Of a stretch of 64,000 bases of DNA, positions 7,985 through 16,448 are shown in pieces. The notes beneath the pieces were generated by a model that did not search any database, had not been told where the DNA came from, and saw only the letters and a list, made by a program, of their open reading frames with translations. How positions within the stretch are numbered: position 1 is the stretch's first letter; each line of letters begins with the position of its first letter. This stretch comes from DATILI01 sp035476635 (GTDB lineage: Bacteria; Pseudomonadota; Gammaproteobacteria; Burkholderiales; Burkholderiaceae_C): NCBI GenBank assembly GCA_035476635.1, contig DATILI010000008.1, positions 1-64,000 of the forward strand. Direction: 5' to 3'. Made by a program: the position numbers and the translations under genes.

Positions 7985-8935
7985 ATGATCGACATCAAAC
8001 TCGTTGAATCCTTCGTCCTGCTGATGCGCTGCGGCAGCCTCACGCGCGCCGAAGATGCCTGCGGTATCTCCAAGGCCACGCTAAGCCGCCAGATCTCCAA
8101 GCTCGAAGAAGTCCTGGGCGTGCAGTTGCTGGTGCGCTCGACGCGGCGCACCGCGCCGACCGAGGCGGGGCGTGCCTTTTATGCGCGCTGCGAAGAATTG
8201 CTGGCCGACGTGCGCGCCAAGCTGGAGGCCGCGCAGACCGAAGTGCACGACATGTCGGACGGCCTGGCGGGCCATCTCTCGCTGTTGTCCGATTCCCAGT
8301 TCAGCACCACCTTCGTCTGTTATGTGATGAGCCAGTTCATGCAGCGCTACCCGAACGTGCGCTGCGACGTGAGCATTGCGCATGTCGATCCGGCACCCGC
8401 GATCGAAGAGGCGGATTGCTATATCTGCACCACGCCACCGGACCTGCCGAACCTCGTGGGCAAGCTGCTGGGGCGCATGAGCTACAGCCTGTACGCGAGC
8501 CCGCAATACCTGCAGCGCTATGGCGTGCCGAAGTCACCGGCCGATCTGGTGCTGCACAAGGCAGTGATGCTGCATGCCACCAAGAACGCTGGCGAATGCC
8601 GGCTCCATTCGCAGGAGACCTCGGTGGTCTACCGGCCCCAGTCGGTCATCACGACCAACGACTACTGGATCATGAAGACCTTCTGCATGGATGGCTTCGG
8701 CATCGCCTTGCTGCCGGATTTTTTCAGCCGGCCCGAGGCCAGCAGCGGTGCGCTGGTGCCGGTGCTGGCCGACTGGAAACCGGAGCCGATGCGCATCTAC
8801 TGCGCCTACCAGAAGCAGCGCTACATGGGCCGCAAGCTGCGCAGTTTCATCAACTTCATGGTGGAGTGCTTTCAGCACATCGACTCGATTCACCACTATG
8901 TCGGATCGGCGCCGAAACAGTCCAAGTGGCCCTGA
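7985..8935 (+). CDS. LysR-family transcriptional regulator
   Basis: This is a 316-residue LysR protein. The winged helix-turn-helix lies at about residues 17-60 (GSLTRAEDACGISKATLSRQISKLEEVLGVQLL, shown in part), followed by the linker helix and a periplasmic-binding-like effector domain. It is divergent from the Tsx-like porin gene with a 146-base gap, the usual LysR arrangement, so the sugar-acid operon 7838-4463 is its most likely target. It also converges with the reductase gene at 8943 with a 7-base gap, which makes control of the demethylase operon possible but less expected. Confidence 0.9.
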   Translation: MIDIKLVESFVLLMRCGSLTRAEDACGISKATLSRQISKLEEVLGVQLLVRSTRRTAPTEAGRAFYARCEELLADVRAKLEAAQTEVHDMSDGLAGHLSLLSDSQFSTTFVCYVMSQFMQRYPNVRCDVSIAHVDPAPAIEEADCYICTTPPDLPNLVGKLLGRMSYSLYASPQYLQRYGVPKSPADLVLHKAVMLHATKNAGECRLHSQETSVVYRPQSVITTNDYWIMKTFCMDGFGIALLPDFFSRPEASSGALVPVLADWKPEPMRIYCAYQKQRYMGRKLRSFINFMVECFQHIDSIHHYVGSAPKQSKWP

Positions 8936-8942
8936 GGCGGAG

Positions 8943-9902
8943 TTACAGGTCCAGCACCAGGCGAGCGCTGCACGATCGTGACACGCAGGGCAGCACCATC
9001 GTGCCCAGCGCCTGCTCGTCGGGATTCAGGTACAGGTCCCGGTGGTCGGGCGTGCCTTCGAGCACCTTGCTCAGGCAGGTTCCGCAAACGCCTTGCTCGC
9101 ATGAGGTTTCAATTTCGATGCCGGCGCCGCGCATGGCATCCAGCATGCTCATGTGCGGCTCCACGCGCAACCTGACCTGGCTTTTTGCCAGCACCAGCTC
9201 GAACGCCTGGCCGCTGCTGTCCACCGGCGCCGGCGCGCTGAAGTATTCGCAGTGCACCTGCCGCGCAGGCCAGCCGCATTCGCGTGCGACAGCATCCACC
9301 ATGTCCATGAACGCGCCGGGGCCGCACATGTAGAGATGCGTTCCTTCGTCCGGCTGGCCAAGAAGCGTTTTCAGATAGCCGCGCTGTTCGTCAGGCGCCA
9401 TGCCATAGTGGAAATTGACCTGTTCGCGCCACACGCTTTGGTCCAACCAGCCGACAAAGGCCGCGTGCTGCGGACCTCGCGCAAAGTAGTGCAGGGCAAA
9501 CGCTTCCTGCCGCGCGTGCAGGTGTTTGCCCATGGCCAGCACCGGCGTGATGCCGATGCCGCCGGCCAGCAGCAGATGGCGGCTGGCGTTCTCAGCAAGC
9601 GGAAAGTTGTTGCGCGCCGGGGAGATCAAAAGTTCGCTGCCGACCCGGACCTCAGCGTGCATGTGGCCCGAGCCGCCGCGCGACACGGGCTCGCGCTTCA
9701 CCGCGATGCGATAGGCATCTGTCTCATCGGGTCCGTTGGTCAGCGAGTACTGCCGCGTGAGGCCCGGTTTCAGGTGCACGTCGATATGGCCACCGGGCTC
9801 CCAGGGTGGCAGCGGTGTGCCGTCGGTAGGTGCCAGCGTGAAGCTGCGAATGCCTTCGGCTTCGTCGGCGATCTGCGTCACGCGAACGCGAAGTTCGTTC
9901 AT
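8943..9902 (-). CDS. Ferredoxin-NAD(P)H reductase of a Rieske oxygenase (VanB/class IA type)
   Basis: This 319-residue electron-transfer protein has three domains: flavin binding (RQYSLTN, about residues 50-56), NAD(P) binding (LLAGGIGITP, about 111-120) and a C-terminal plant-type [2Fe-2S] ferredoxin with C268, C273, C276 and C306. The order flavin-NAD-ferredoxin is that of phthalate dioxygenase reductase, VanB and the C-terminal part of NdmD. The open frame continues upstream into the next gene, but ATG 9902 gives the family-length protein and sits 4 bases after the S-formylglutathione hydrolase stop. It is the last gene of the operon and the obvious electron donor for the split Rieske pair at 12529-14255. 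Confidence 0.9.
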   Translation of the reverse strand: MNELRVRVTQIADEAEGIRSFTLAPTDGTPLPPWEPGGHIDVHLKPGLTRQYSLTNGPDETDAYRIAVKREPVSRGGSGHMHAEVRVGSELLISPARNNFPLAENASRHLLLAGGIGITPVLAMGKHLHARQEAFALHYFARGPQHAAFVGWLDQSVWREQVNFHYGMAPDEQRGYLKTLLGQPDEGTHLYMCGPGAFMDMVDAVARECGWPARQVHCEYFSAPAPVDSSGQAFELVLAKSQVRLRVEPHMSMLDAMRGAGIEIETSCEQGVCGTCLSKVLEGTPDHRDLYLNPDEQALGTMVLPCVSRSCSARLVLDL

Positions 9903-9906
9903 GGGG

Positions 9907-10761
9907 TTATTCCTTATCGCGGCCGGTGCTGAGCGCGGCAGCGTGATGGCGCAAGTGTTCCTCGATGAAGGATGCGACGAAGAAATACGAATGGTCGTAG
10001 CCGGCATGGATGCGAATGTCCGCAGCCTGGCCGACTTCTTCGCACCGCTGTGCCAGCAGCCAGGTCTGCAGTTGCTCCTGGTAGAAAGGGTCGGCGTCGC
10101 CTTGGTCAACGCGCAGCGTGCCGTCGAAGCGGTGCCGCTGCAGCAGCGCACAGGCGTCGTGTTCGCGCCAGCTGTCTTCGTCCTCGCCCAGATAGGCTTC
10201 GAGAGCTTTCTTTCCCCAGGGCACCTGGCTGGGCGCGACGATGGGCGACAGCGCCGAGACCGAGCGGAACTTCGAAGGGTGGCGCAGGGCCAGGGTGAGG
10301 GCGCCGTGGCCGCCCATTGAATGTCCCATGAGGCCGACCTGGCTGGCTTGGACCGGCAACGCGCCGCACAACATCGGGAGCAACTCATCGACCAGATAGC
10401 TTTCCATGCGGAAGTGCGTCGCCCAAGGCATGCGCCGGGCATCCAGATAGTAGCTTGCGCCTTGCCCCAGCTCCCAGGCAGCATCGTCGGGCACGCCATC
10501 GCCGCGCGGGCTGGTGTCGGGCGCCACGAACACCAGGCCCAACTCGGCGGCGACCCGCTGGGCACCGGCCTTGGCCATGACGTTGTCTTCGGTGCAGGTC
10601 AGGCCGGACAGGTAGATCACCATCGGGCAGCGTTGGCCAGAGCTTTGCGGCGGCAGGAATACCGCCAGCCGCATGGGCGTGCCGGTGACCGCCGACAGAT
10701 GCCGCAGCGTGCGCTGCTCGCCGCCGAAACAGCGCGCGCTGGAGACAAGCTCGAATGCCAT
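9907..10761 (-). CDS. fghA: S-formylglutathione hydrolase
   Basis: This 284-residue esterase-D-type alpha/beta hydrolase converts S-formylglutathione to formate and glutathione, the second step of glutathione-dependent formaldehyde oxidation. The nucleophile elbow GHSMGGHGA places the catalytic serine at about S148; the Asp (GDADPF) and His (YDHSYFF) of the triad lie near residues 224 and 257. ATG 10761 is preferred over an in-frame GTG at 10770. The partner dehydrogenase gene lies 13 bases upstream. Its place inside an oxygenase operon suggests that the oxygenase releases formaldehyde. Confidence 0.93.
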   Translation of the reverse strand: MAFELVSSARCFGGEQRTLRHLSAVTGTPMRLAVFLPPQSSGQRCPMVIYLSGLTCTEDNVMAKAGAQRVAAELGLVFVAPDTSPRGDGVPDDAAWELGQGASYYLDARRMPWATHFRMESYLVDELLPMLCGALPVQASQVGLMGHSMGGHGALTLALRHPSKFRSVSALSPIVAPSQVPWGKKALEAYLGEDEDSWREHDACALLQRHRFDGTLRVDQGDADPFYQEQLQTWLLAQRCEEVGQAADIRIHAGYDHSYFFVASFIEEHLRHHAAALSTGRDKE

Positions 10762-10774
10762 GCAGCTCACGCGC

Positions 10775-11884
<1,110 letters not shown>

Positions 11885-11902
11885 GAGGAACGCTCCTTGT
11901 GG

Positions 11903-12532
11903 TCAGGCGTACGAAGGCACGCCGGGCATGACGATGAACCCCGGCAATTGCCTGACACGGCGCAGCCAGCGGTTCACGTGATGGTAAGCGCTGCGGTCCA
12001 CGCCGCCATCGTGCGACAGGGCCGTATAGGGAAAGCAGGCGATGTCGGCAATCGTCGGGTGGGTGGCCGCCAGCCAGGGCTGGCCGGCGAACTCGCACTC
12101 GGCCAGATGCGTGTCGAGCACCTGCAGCGCATCATGGGCGCCCTGGCGGGCCCGGTCGATATCGATGTGCTCGTAGCCGATCAGCATTTCGTGCAACCGT
12201 GCGGCCGAGCAGTTCATGAGCTCGCCGCCGGCAAACGACAGCCACATCGCGATGCGCCCGCGTGTGGCCGGGTCCGCGGGAAACCATTGCCCGCTGGGGT
12301 CGTACCTGGAGGCGAGGTACAGCAGGATGGCCTGTGCGTCGCGCAGCACGAGTTCGCCATCGGCGAGCACCGGCAACTGGCCCAGCGGGTTGATGCGCAG
12401 GAAATCGGGCTGGCGGTGTTCGCGGCCGGGGTAGTAGTCCACCGCCTGCTTTTCATAGGGCTGGCCCAACATGGAGAGCAGCAGCCTGACCTTGTAGCAG
12501 CTACCCGAGATTTCGTAGTCGTAGAGTTTCAT
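11903..12532 (-). CDS. Glutathione S-transferase-like protein, NdmE-like position
   Basis: This is a 209-residue GST-fold protein. The thioredoxin-like domain starts MKLYDYEISGSCYKVRLLL and includes the cis-Pro region NPLGQLPVL and the glutathione motif DAQAIL; a helical domain with HPTIADIACFPY follows. The open frame extends upstream, but only ATG 12532 gives the family's length. It overlaps the Rieske-less oxygenase gene by 4 bases. In Pseudomonas putida CBB5 the GST-like NdmE is a structural partner required by the Rieske-less NdmC, so a similar scaffold role is a good guess; a normal GST reaction is the alternative. Confidence 0.85.
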   Translation of the reverse strand: MKLYDYEISGSCYKVRLLLSMLGQPYEKQAVDYYPGREHRQPDFLRINPLGQLPVLADGELVLRDAQAILLYLASRYDPSGQWFPADPATRGRIAMWLSFAGGELMNCSAARLHEMLIGYEHIDIDRARQGAHDALQVLDTHLAECEFAGQPWLAATHPTIADIACFPYTALSHDGGVDRSAYHHVNRWLRRVRQLPGFIVMPGVPSYA

Positions 12533-13422
12533 CGCGTTTCTTCCGAGGGGGCGGGGTAGGGCGGCTGGATGCCGAAGCGCATGCCTTGGCTCTTGAGCCA
12601 GCGGCGGTACATGATGGCCGCGGCGTCGACCCGGGCTGGCGTTTCGCTGTTGTCGTACAGCGGGATGCGGGCCGGGGTCTGCTGTTCCAGAATCAGCCGG
12701 TCCTGCAGGAAGATGGTCTGCTGGAAGTGCAGCGCGTCGACGAAGGGCGTTTCGCTTTCCAGCAGCAGCGTGTAGCCGAACACGCGGCAGTGCTCCTCGC
12801 CCATGGGCTGCACCAGCATGCCCATGGTGTCGAACATGCCGGGCTGTTCTGCAGTCTTGTAGAGCACGACGACGAATGGCCCGCAAGTGCGGTAGGTGTA
12901 TTCCACATCCCGCCCCTCGTCCGCGGCCTTCGAGGCCTTGGGCTGGAAGGCCACGCACTGGGTGGCCCAGACCTCTGCCACGTCGGCCCGCAGTTCGACC
13001 TTGTAGTCCTTCACTTGCGTGTGCGGCTCGCTGCCCAGCAGGTTGGTGTGGACAAAGGCGAAATGGCCCATGTCCAGGAAGTTCTCCACCAGGCGCTGCG
13101 GCGAGGTACGCACCATGACACCGCCCCAGCCCAGGTAGCGCCGGCGCGGGTCGTCGAACTCGGGGATCTCGATCATCGGACGCGGTTCGTCGCTGAGAGC
13201 GACCCATACATGGCCGTAGCGCTCGCGTACCTGGATGGCGCGGCCGGGGCTGGCGCAACCGTCTTCCAGCTCGAATGCCAGCAGGCTGCCGTCGTTGCCG
13301 CGGCTGCATTCAATCGGCTGGCCCAGCACCACGGTGCGGCAGGGTTGGCCAGGGCGCACATGGTCTTGCTGGGCAATGACGATCCATTCCCTGAGCGCTA
13401 CCGGGTCGTTTGTCTTGCTCAT
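12529..13422 (-). CDS. Rieske-type oxygenase catalytic subunit lacking the Rieske cluster ligands (NdmC-like)
   Basis: This 297-residue protein resembles phthalate-type aromatic ring-hydroxylating oxygenase alpha subunits, but the cluster-binding segment is missing. The N-terminal beta framework is recognisable (REWIVIAQQDHVRPG and later VRERYGHVWVAL), yet where CxH...CxxH should lie the chain goes directly from about residue 55 to CASPGRAIQ. The catalytic iron site is intact: N114, the bridging D117, H120, H125 and probably D241. No nearby frame encodes the lost part. It overlaps both neighbours by 4 bases: a Rieske-bearing protein upstream and a GST downstream. It probably acts as the oxygen-activating half of a split demethylase. 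It cannot receive electrons through its own Rieske centre. Confidence 0.88.
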   Translation of the reverse strand: MSKTNDPVALREWIVIAQQDHVRPGQPCRTVVLGQPIECSRGNDGSLLAFELEDGCASPGRAIQVRERYGHVWVALSDEPRPMIEIPEFDDPRRRYLGWGGVMVRTSPQRLVENFLDMGHFAFVHTNLLGSEPHTQVKDYKVELRADVAEVWATQCVAFQPKASKAADEGRDVEYTYRTCGPFVVVLYKTAEQPGMFDTMGMLVQPMGEEHCRVFGYTLLLESETPFVDALHFQQTIFLQDRLILEQQTPARIPLYDNSETPARVDAAAIMYRRWLKSQGMRFGIQPPYPAPSEETR

Positions 13423-14255
13423 GCTTCATTCCCTGGATGCTGGCTGAAGGGGCTCCATTGCGTGGTGAGGGCGACTTCATTTTTCAGGAACCATTCCACG
13501 CGCCGAAGATACTGCGAAAGACCCAGCCTGTACGCGGCCGGTGCCGCGCCGCGCCACAGGGCGCTGACGTGGATGCCGGCCTGGCCGCCGCCGCAGTCCT
13601 GCAATGCGTAGACCAGGCCCTGCGGTGCAAGCCCCTCGCCATGCACCAGCACGGCCTCGCTGCCGGCGCCAAGCGCAATGCGCTCATAGGCCACCGCGAT
13701 CTGCCGCTCGCCGAGCAGCCAGCTGGCTTGGTTGCCGGAGACGGCGACAAGCTGTGTGGCCGTGGCCTCGTTGGCGAACGGTGCCGCAAGCAATGCTTGG
13801 AAAGCCTGCGCCAGGCGATCCACCTCGATTTGCAGATAGAGAGAGCGCACCGGCGTGGCCTGCAGGTCTGCTGGCAAAGCGGTGGTTGCGTGTGCCTCTT
13901 CCGGGGCGCCGGCGAGTGCCGGCTGTGGTGCCAGCCAGATGACCGAGTTGGTCTCACGCACGGTGTAGGTCTTCAGGCAAATCGTCTTGGCCGGCACGAT
14001 GTCGGGGTGTGCGGGAATGTGCTTGCATTGGCCGGAGCCGTCGTAGGCCCAGCCGTGGTAGGGGCAGCGCAACTGGTCGTCGCGCACGAAGCCCAGGTGC
14101 AGGCGCATGCCGCGATGTGCGCAACGGTTCTGGTTGGCGTGCAACGTGCCTTGGGAATCGCGCCACACGGCGACTTCCTGGCCGCCGCAACGCGCGAGCA
14201 TGACCTGTTCGTTTTCAAGGGCCGTGGACAGGCCGATTGGATAAAGGGTATTCAT
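13419..14255 (-). CDS. Rieske [2Fe-2S] protein lacking the oxygenase iron site, partner of the catalytic subunit
   Basis: This 278-residue protein carries a complete Rieske motif: C45-A-H47 and C64-P-Y-H67-G-W. After about residue 110 follow roughly 165 residues the size of an oxygenase catalytic domain, but no D-x2-H-x4-H motif is present; VDRLAQAFQALLAAPF sits roughly where it would be expected. It is therefore the mirror image of the next gene, which has the catalytic iron motif and no cluster. The stop and start overlap by 4 bases. The likely role is electron transfer from the reductase (8943) to the neighbour's iron. Family fusion NdmD carries its Rieske domain on the reductase instead, so this arrangement differs. 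Confidence 0.88.
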   Translation of the reverse strand: MNTLYPIGLSTALENEQVMLARCGGQEVAVWRDSQGTLHANQNRCAHRGMRLHLGFVRDDQLRCPYHGWAYDGSGQCKHIPAHPDIVPAKTICLKTYTVRETNSVIWLAPQPALAGAPEEAHATTALPADLQATPVRSLYLQIEVDRLAQAFQALLAAPFANEATATQLVAVSGNQASWLLGERQIAVAYERIALGAGSEAVLVHGEGLAPQGLVYALQDCGGGQAGIHVSALWRGAAPAAYRLGLSQYLRRVEWFLKNEVALTTQWSPFSQHPGNEA

Positions 14256-14256
14256 T

Positions 14257-15354
14257 TCAGATCGTGCCTTGGACGCCTTCGACCAGCCAGTTCATCTTGC
14301 GCAGATCGTCGCTGGCAAGCGTCTGCCCGCGCGCGACCCGCGGCTTGCCGGTGTGGTCGTTGATCGGACCGGTGAACGGTTGCAGCGTGCCGGCCTGGAA
14401 GGCGGCTTCGTTTGCGCGCACCGTCGCCAGCACGGAAGAGGGAATTGCGGGATTCCAGGGAGCCATCTTGACGATGCCCGGCTGGATGCCTTCCCAGCGC
14501 GCGCGGGATACCCAGCGCTTTTCCAGCACGGCGCGGGCCGCTTCGACGTAGATCGACGACCAGTCCAGGGTGAACGAAGTCAGTTGTCCCTTGGGCGCGA
14601 ACTTGCGGAAGTCGCTGGCGTAGCCGATGCTCCATTTGCCCCTGGACTCGGCTGCAACCGCCGTGGCAGCCGTGTCGGTCATCGAAACCAGCACATCGGC
14701 GCCGGCCGCCATCAAGGCCGTGGCGGCTTCCTGCTCTTTGCCCGGGTCGTACCAGGAGTTGAGCCAGACGACACGGCAGATGGTCTTCGGGTTGACGCTG
14801 CGCGCTCCGAGCAGGATGGCATTCACGGTGGCCACGACGTCAGGCACGGGGAAGCCTCCGACGAAGCCGATGACGTTGCTCTTGGTCATCGCGCCGGCGG
14901 CAACACCACTCAAGAATCCGCCCTCGTAGTAGCGCGCTTCAAAGGTGCCGAGATTGGCGGCGTGCTGCAGGCCGGAGCAGTGCTCGAATTTCACGTGGGG
15001 AAAGTCCCGCGCCACCTTCACGATCGGCGTCATGTGCGAAAAACTGGTGCCGAAAATCAGGCCATGGCCTTGTTCGGCCAGTTCGCGCATCACGCGTTCG
15101 GTATCCTGCGTGCTGAAGACGTTGGCGATCGCGGTGGTCGTGACCTTGCCAGGGAACGCGGTTTCAATCGCTTGGCGGCCCAGGTCGTGCTGGCGTGTCC
15201 AGCCAGTTTCCGAGACCGGGGAAACGTAGACCACGCCGACCTTGAGCGCATTGCCCTGTTGCGCGGATGTGCTGCCCATCGTGCCCAGCCCGAGGGCCGG
15301 GATTCCCATGGCGCCCACAGTTTTCAGAAGGCTCCTGCGTGTCGGTCCGTTCAT
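14257..15354 (-). CDS. BMP-family ABC transporter substrate-binding protein with Tat-like signal
   Basis: This 365-residue protein belongs to the BMP/PnrA-like family of basic membrane lipoprotein-type binding proteins, many of which bind purine nucleosides or related compounds. Visible segments are VGVVYVSPVSETGWTRQHD near the mature N-terminus, FGTSFSHM and GFVGGFPVPDV. The N-terminus has a twin-arginine motif (TRRSLLK) followed by a hydrophobic stretch, so Tat export is likely. ATG 15354 is 8 bases after GGAG and is preferred to ATG 15360. No permease or ATPase is nearby. It sits one base upstream of the Rieske-protein gene and probably delivers the demethylase substrate. Confidence 0.85.
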   Translation of the reverse strand: MNGPTRRSLLKTVGAMGIPALGLGTMGSTSAQQGNALKVGVVYVSPVSETGWTRQHDLGRQAIETAFPGKVTTTAIANVFSTQDTERVMRELAEQGHGLIFGTSFSHMTPIVKVARDFPHVKFEHCSGLQHAANLGTFEARYYEGGFLSGVAAGAMTKSNVIGFVGGFPVPDVVATVNAILLGARSVNPKTICRVVWLNSWYDPGKEQEAATALMAAGADVLVSMTDTAATAVAAESRGKWSIGYASDFRKFAPKGQLTSFTLDWSSIYVEAARAVLEKRWVSRARWEGIQPGIVKMAPWNPAIPSSVLATVRANEAAFQAGTLQPFTGPINDHTGKPRVARGQTLASDDLRKMNWLVEGVQGTI

Positions 15355-15498
15355 TGCCATTGCTCCAGAGGTTCATGTCGTGGGCGGAGGAGAAATTCAT
15401 GAACCTGATTCTTCCTGCCGACGGCCCACGCTGGGCCGTGACAGCAATGTGGCACGTCGCCGGAGGCGAAACAATAAGGCTGGTGAGAACGAGTGTTT

Positions 15499-15514
15499 CA
15501 GTTTTGAGAAACTG
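15499..15514. promoter_or_regulatory. Palindrome CAGTTT-TGAG-AAACTG, candidate operator of the demethylase operon
   Basis: CAGTTT at 15499-15504 and AAACTG at 15509-15514 are perfect inverted repeats. The site lies in the 193-base gap between the SDR stop and the BMP gene start, where the promoter of the BMP-oxygenase operon would be expected. The binding protein is unknown. Confidence 0.4.
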
Positions 15515-15547
15515 GCGCGCCGGGAGCAGAGTGCGGCAAGAGAACCG

Positions 15548-16333
15548 TCACATCACCTCACCCCCGGACACGGAAATCGACTGCCCGGTGACCGCACCAG
15601 CCCCGTCCGAGCAAAGCCAGGCCACCGTATCGGCGACTTCTACCGGGGAAACCAGGCGCCCCTGCGGATTGGACTTGACGAATTCCGCGCGTGCCTCTTC
15701 GGCGGAGCGCCCGGTCTTGCCCACGACGCGTTCGACGCTTTCGCGCACGATGTCGGTGTCGGTGTAGCCGGGGCATACGGCGTTGACGGTGATGCCGCGC
15801 GTGGCAAGTTCAAGGGCGAGCGAACGGGTCAGCCCGATCACTCCGTGCTTGGCCGCGACGTAGGCAGCAACGTAGGCATAGCCGCGTTGTCCGGCCGTGC
15901 TGGCGACGTTGACGATGCGCCCCGTACCGGCAGCCAGCAAGTCGGGCAATGCCGCTTGCGTGCAGATGAAGGTTCCGGTCAGGTTGACTGCCAGCATGCG
16001 CTGCCATTGGTCCAGCGAGGTCTTGTGAAACGGCGCGCTCTCCGCCTGGCCGGCGTTGTTGATCAGGATGGACACCGGCCCCAGCGCCGCGCGCGCGGCT
16101 TCAAAGGCCTTTGCCACGGCCTCGGGCTCGGTGATGTCGCAGGGCGCGACCAGGGGGTGGGCGCTGGCAGGCAGGCGGGCTGCGCTTTGCTCCAGCACGG
16201 CGCGGTTACGGCCTATCAGCGTGACCGTGGCACCTTGGGCCGCGAGCCGCTCGGCGATGGCTGCCCCAATGCCGCGGCCCGCACCGGTGATGACGGCATG
16301 GCGCCCCTGGAGTGTCGTGAAGTGTGTCGTCAT
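15548..16333 (-). CDS. Short-chain dehydrogenase/reductase
   Basis: This 261-residue classical SDR has the NAD(P) motif TGAGRGIG (about residues 17-24), the NNAG motif, the catalytic serine in VASTAG and the YVAAK catalytic pair (about residues 158-162). The C-terminus ends with VTGQSISVSGGEVM, as in 3-hydroxyacyl or 3-oxoacyl reductases. ATG 16333 (MTTHFTTLQG) is chosen over an upstream frame extension. It points the same way as the demethylase operon but is separated by 193 bases, so it may be a distinct unit. The substrate cannot be named. Confidence 0.88.
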   Translation of the reverse strand: MTTHFTTLQGRHAVITGAGRGIGAAIAERLAAQGATVTLIGRNRAVLEQSAARLPASAHPLVAPCDITEPEAVAKAFEAARAALGPVSILINNAGQAESAPFHKTSLDQWQRMLAVNLTGTFICTQAALPDLLAAGTGRIVNVASTAGQRGYAYVAAYVAAKHGVIGLTRSLALELATRGITVNAVCPGYTDTDIVRESVERVVGKTGRSAEEARAEFVKSNPQGRLVSPVEVADTVAWLCSDGAGAVTGQSISVSGGEVM

Positions 16334-16390
16334 GCCGGGCCTCGATAAATGTTGAAGATGAATTAATTTAAGTCTAAAGTATATGGGCTT

Positions 16391-16415
16391 CAAAAAACCC
16401 GCCGAAGCGGGCTTG
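16391..16415 (-). terminator. Intrinsic terminator between SDR and hppA genes
   Basis: On the minus strand a CCCGC-TTCG-GCGGG hairpin is followed directly by a run of six T residues. It lies in the 115-base gap just upstream of the SDR gene and downstream of hppA's stop is at 16449, so it terminates leftward hppA transcription before the SDR gene. Confidence 0.75.
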
Positions 16416-16448
16416 ATCGGCCTGGGACCAGGCGTGTGCGGATGGCCC

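Noticed and set aside
8943..10565. A single 540-codon frame suggesting a fusion of the reductase to an upstream domain
   Set aside because: The upstream part is an out-of-frame reading of the S-formylglutathione hydrolase gene; the reductase starts at ATG 9902.
11903..13309. A 468-codon frame joining the GST to an N-terminal extension
   Set aside because: The extension is an alternative frame of the Rieske-less oxygenase gene and has no domain similarity; the GST starts at 12532.
12529..13422. A frameshift as cause of the missing Rieske motif
   Set aside because: The frame is continuous with 4-base overlaps on both sides, and no other frame in the interval encodes CxH...CxxH.
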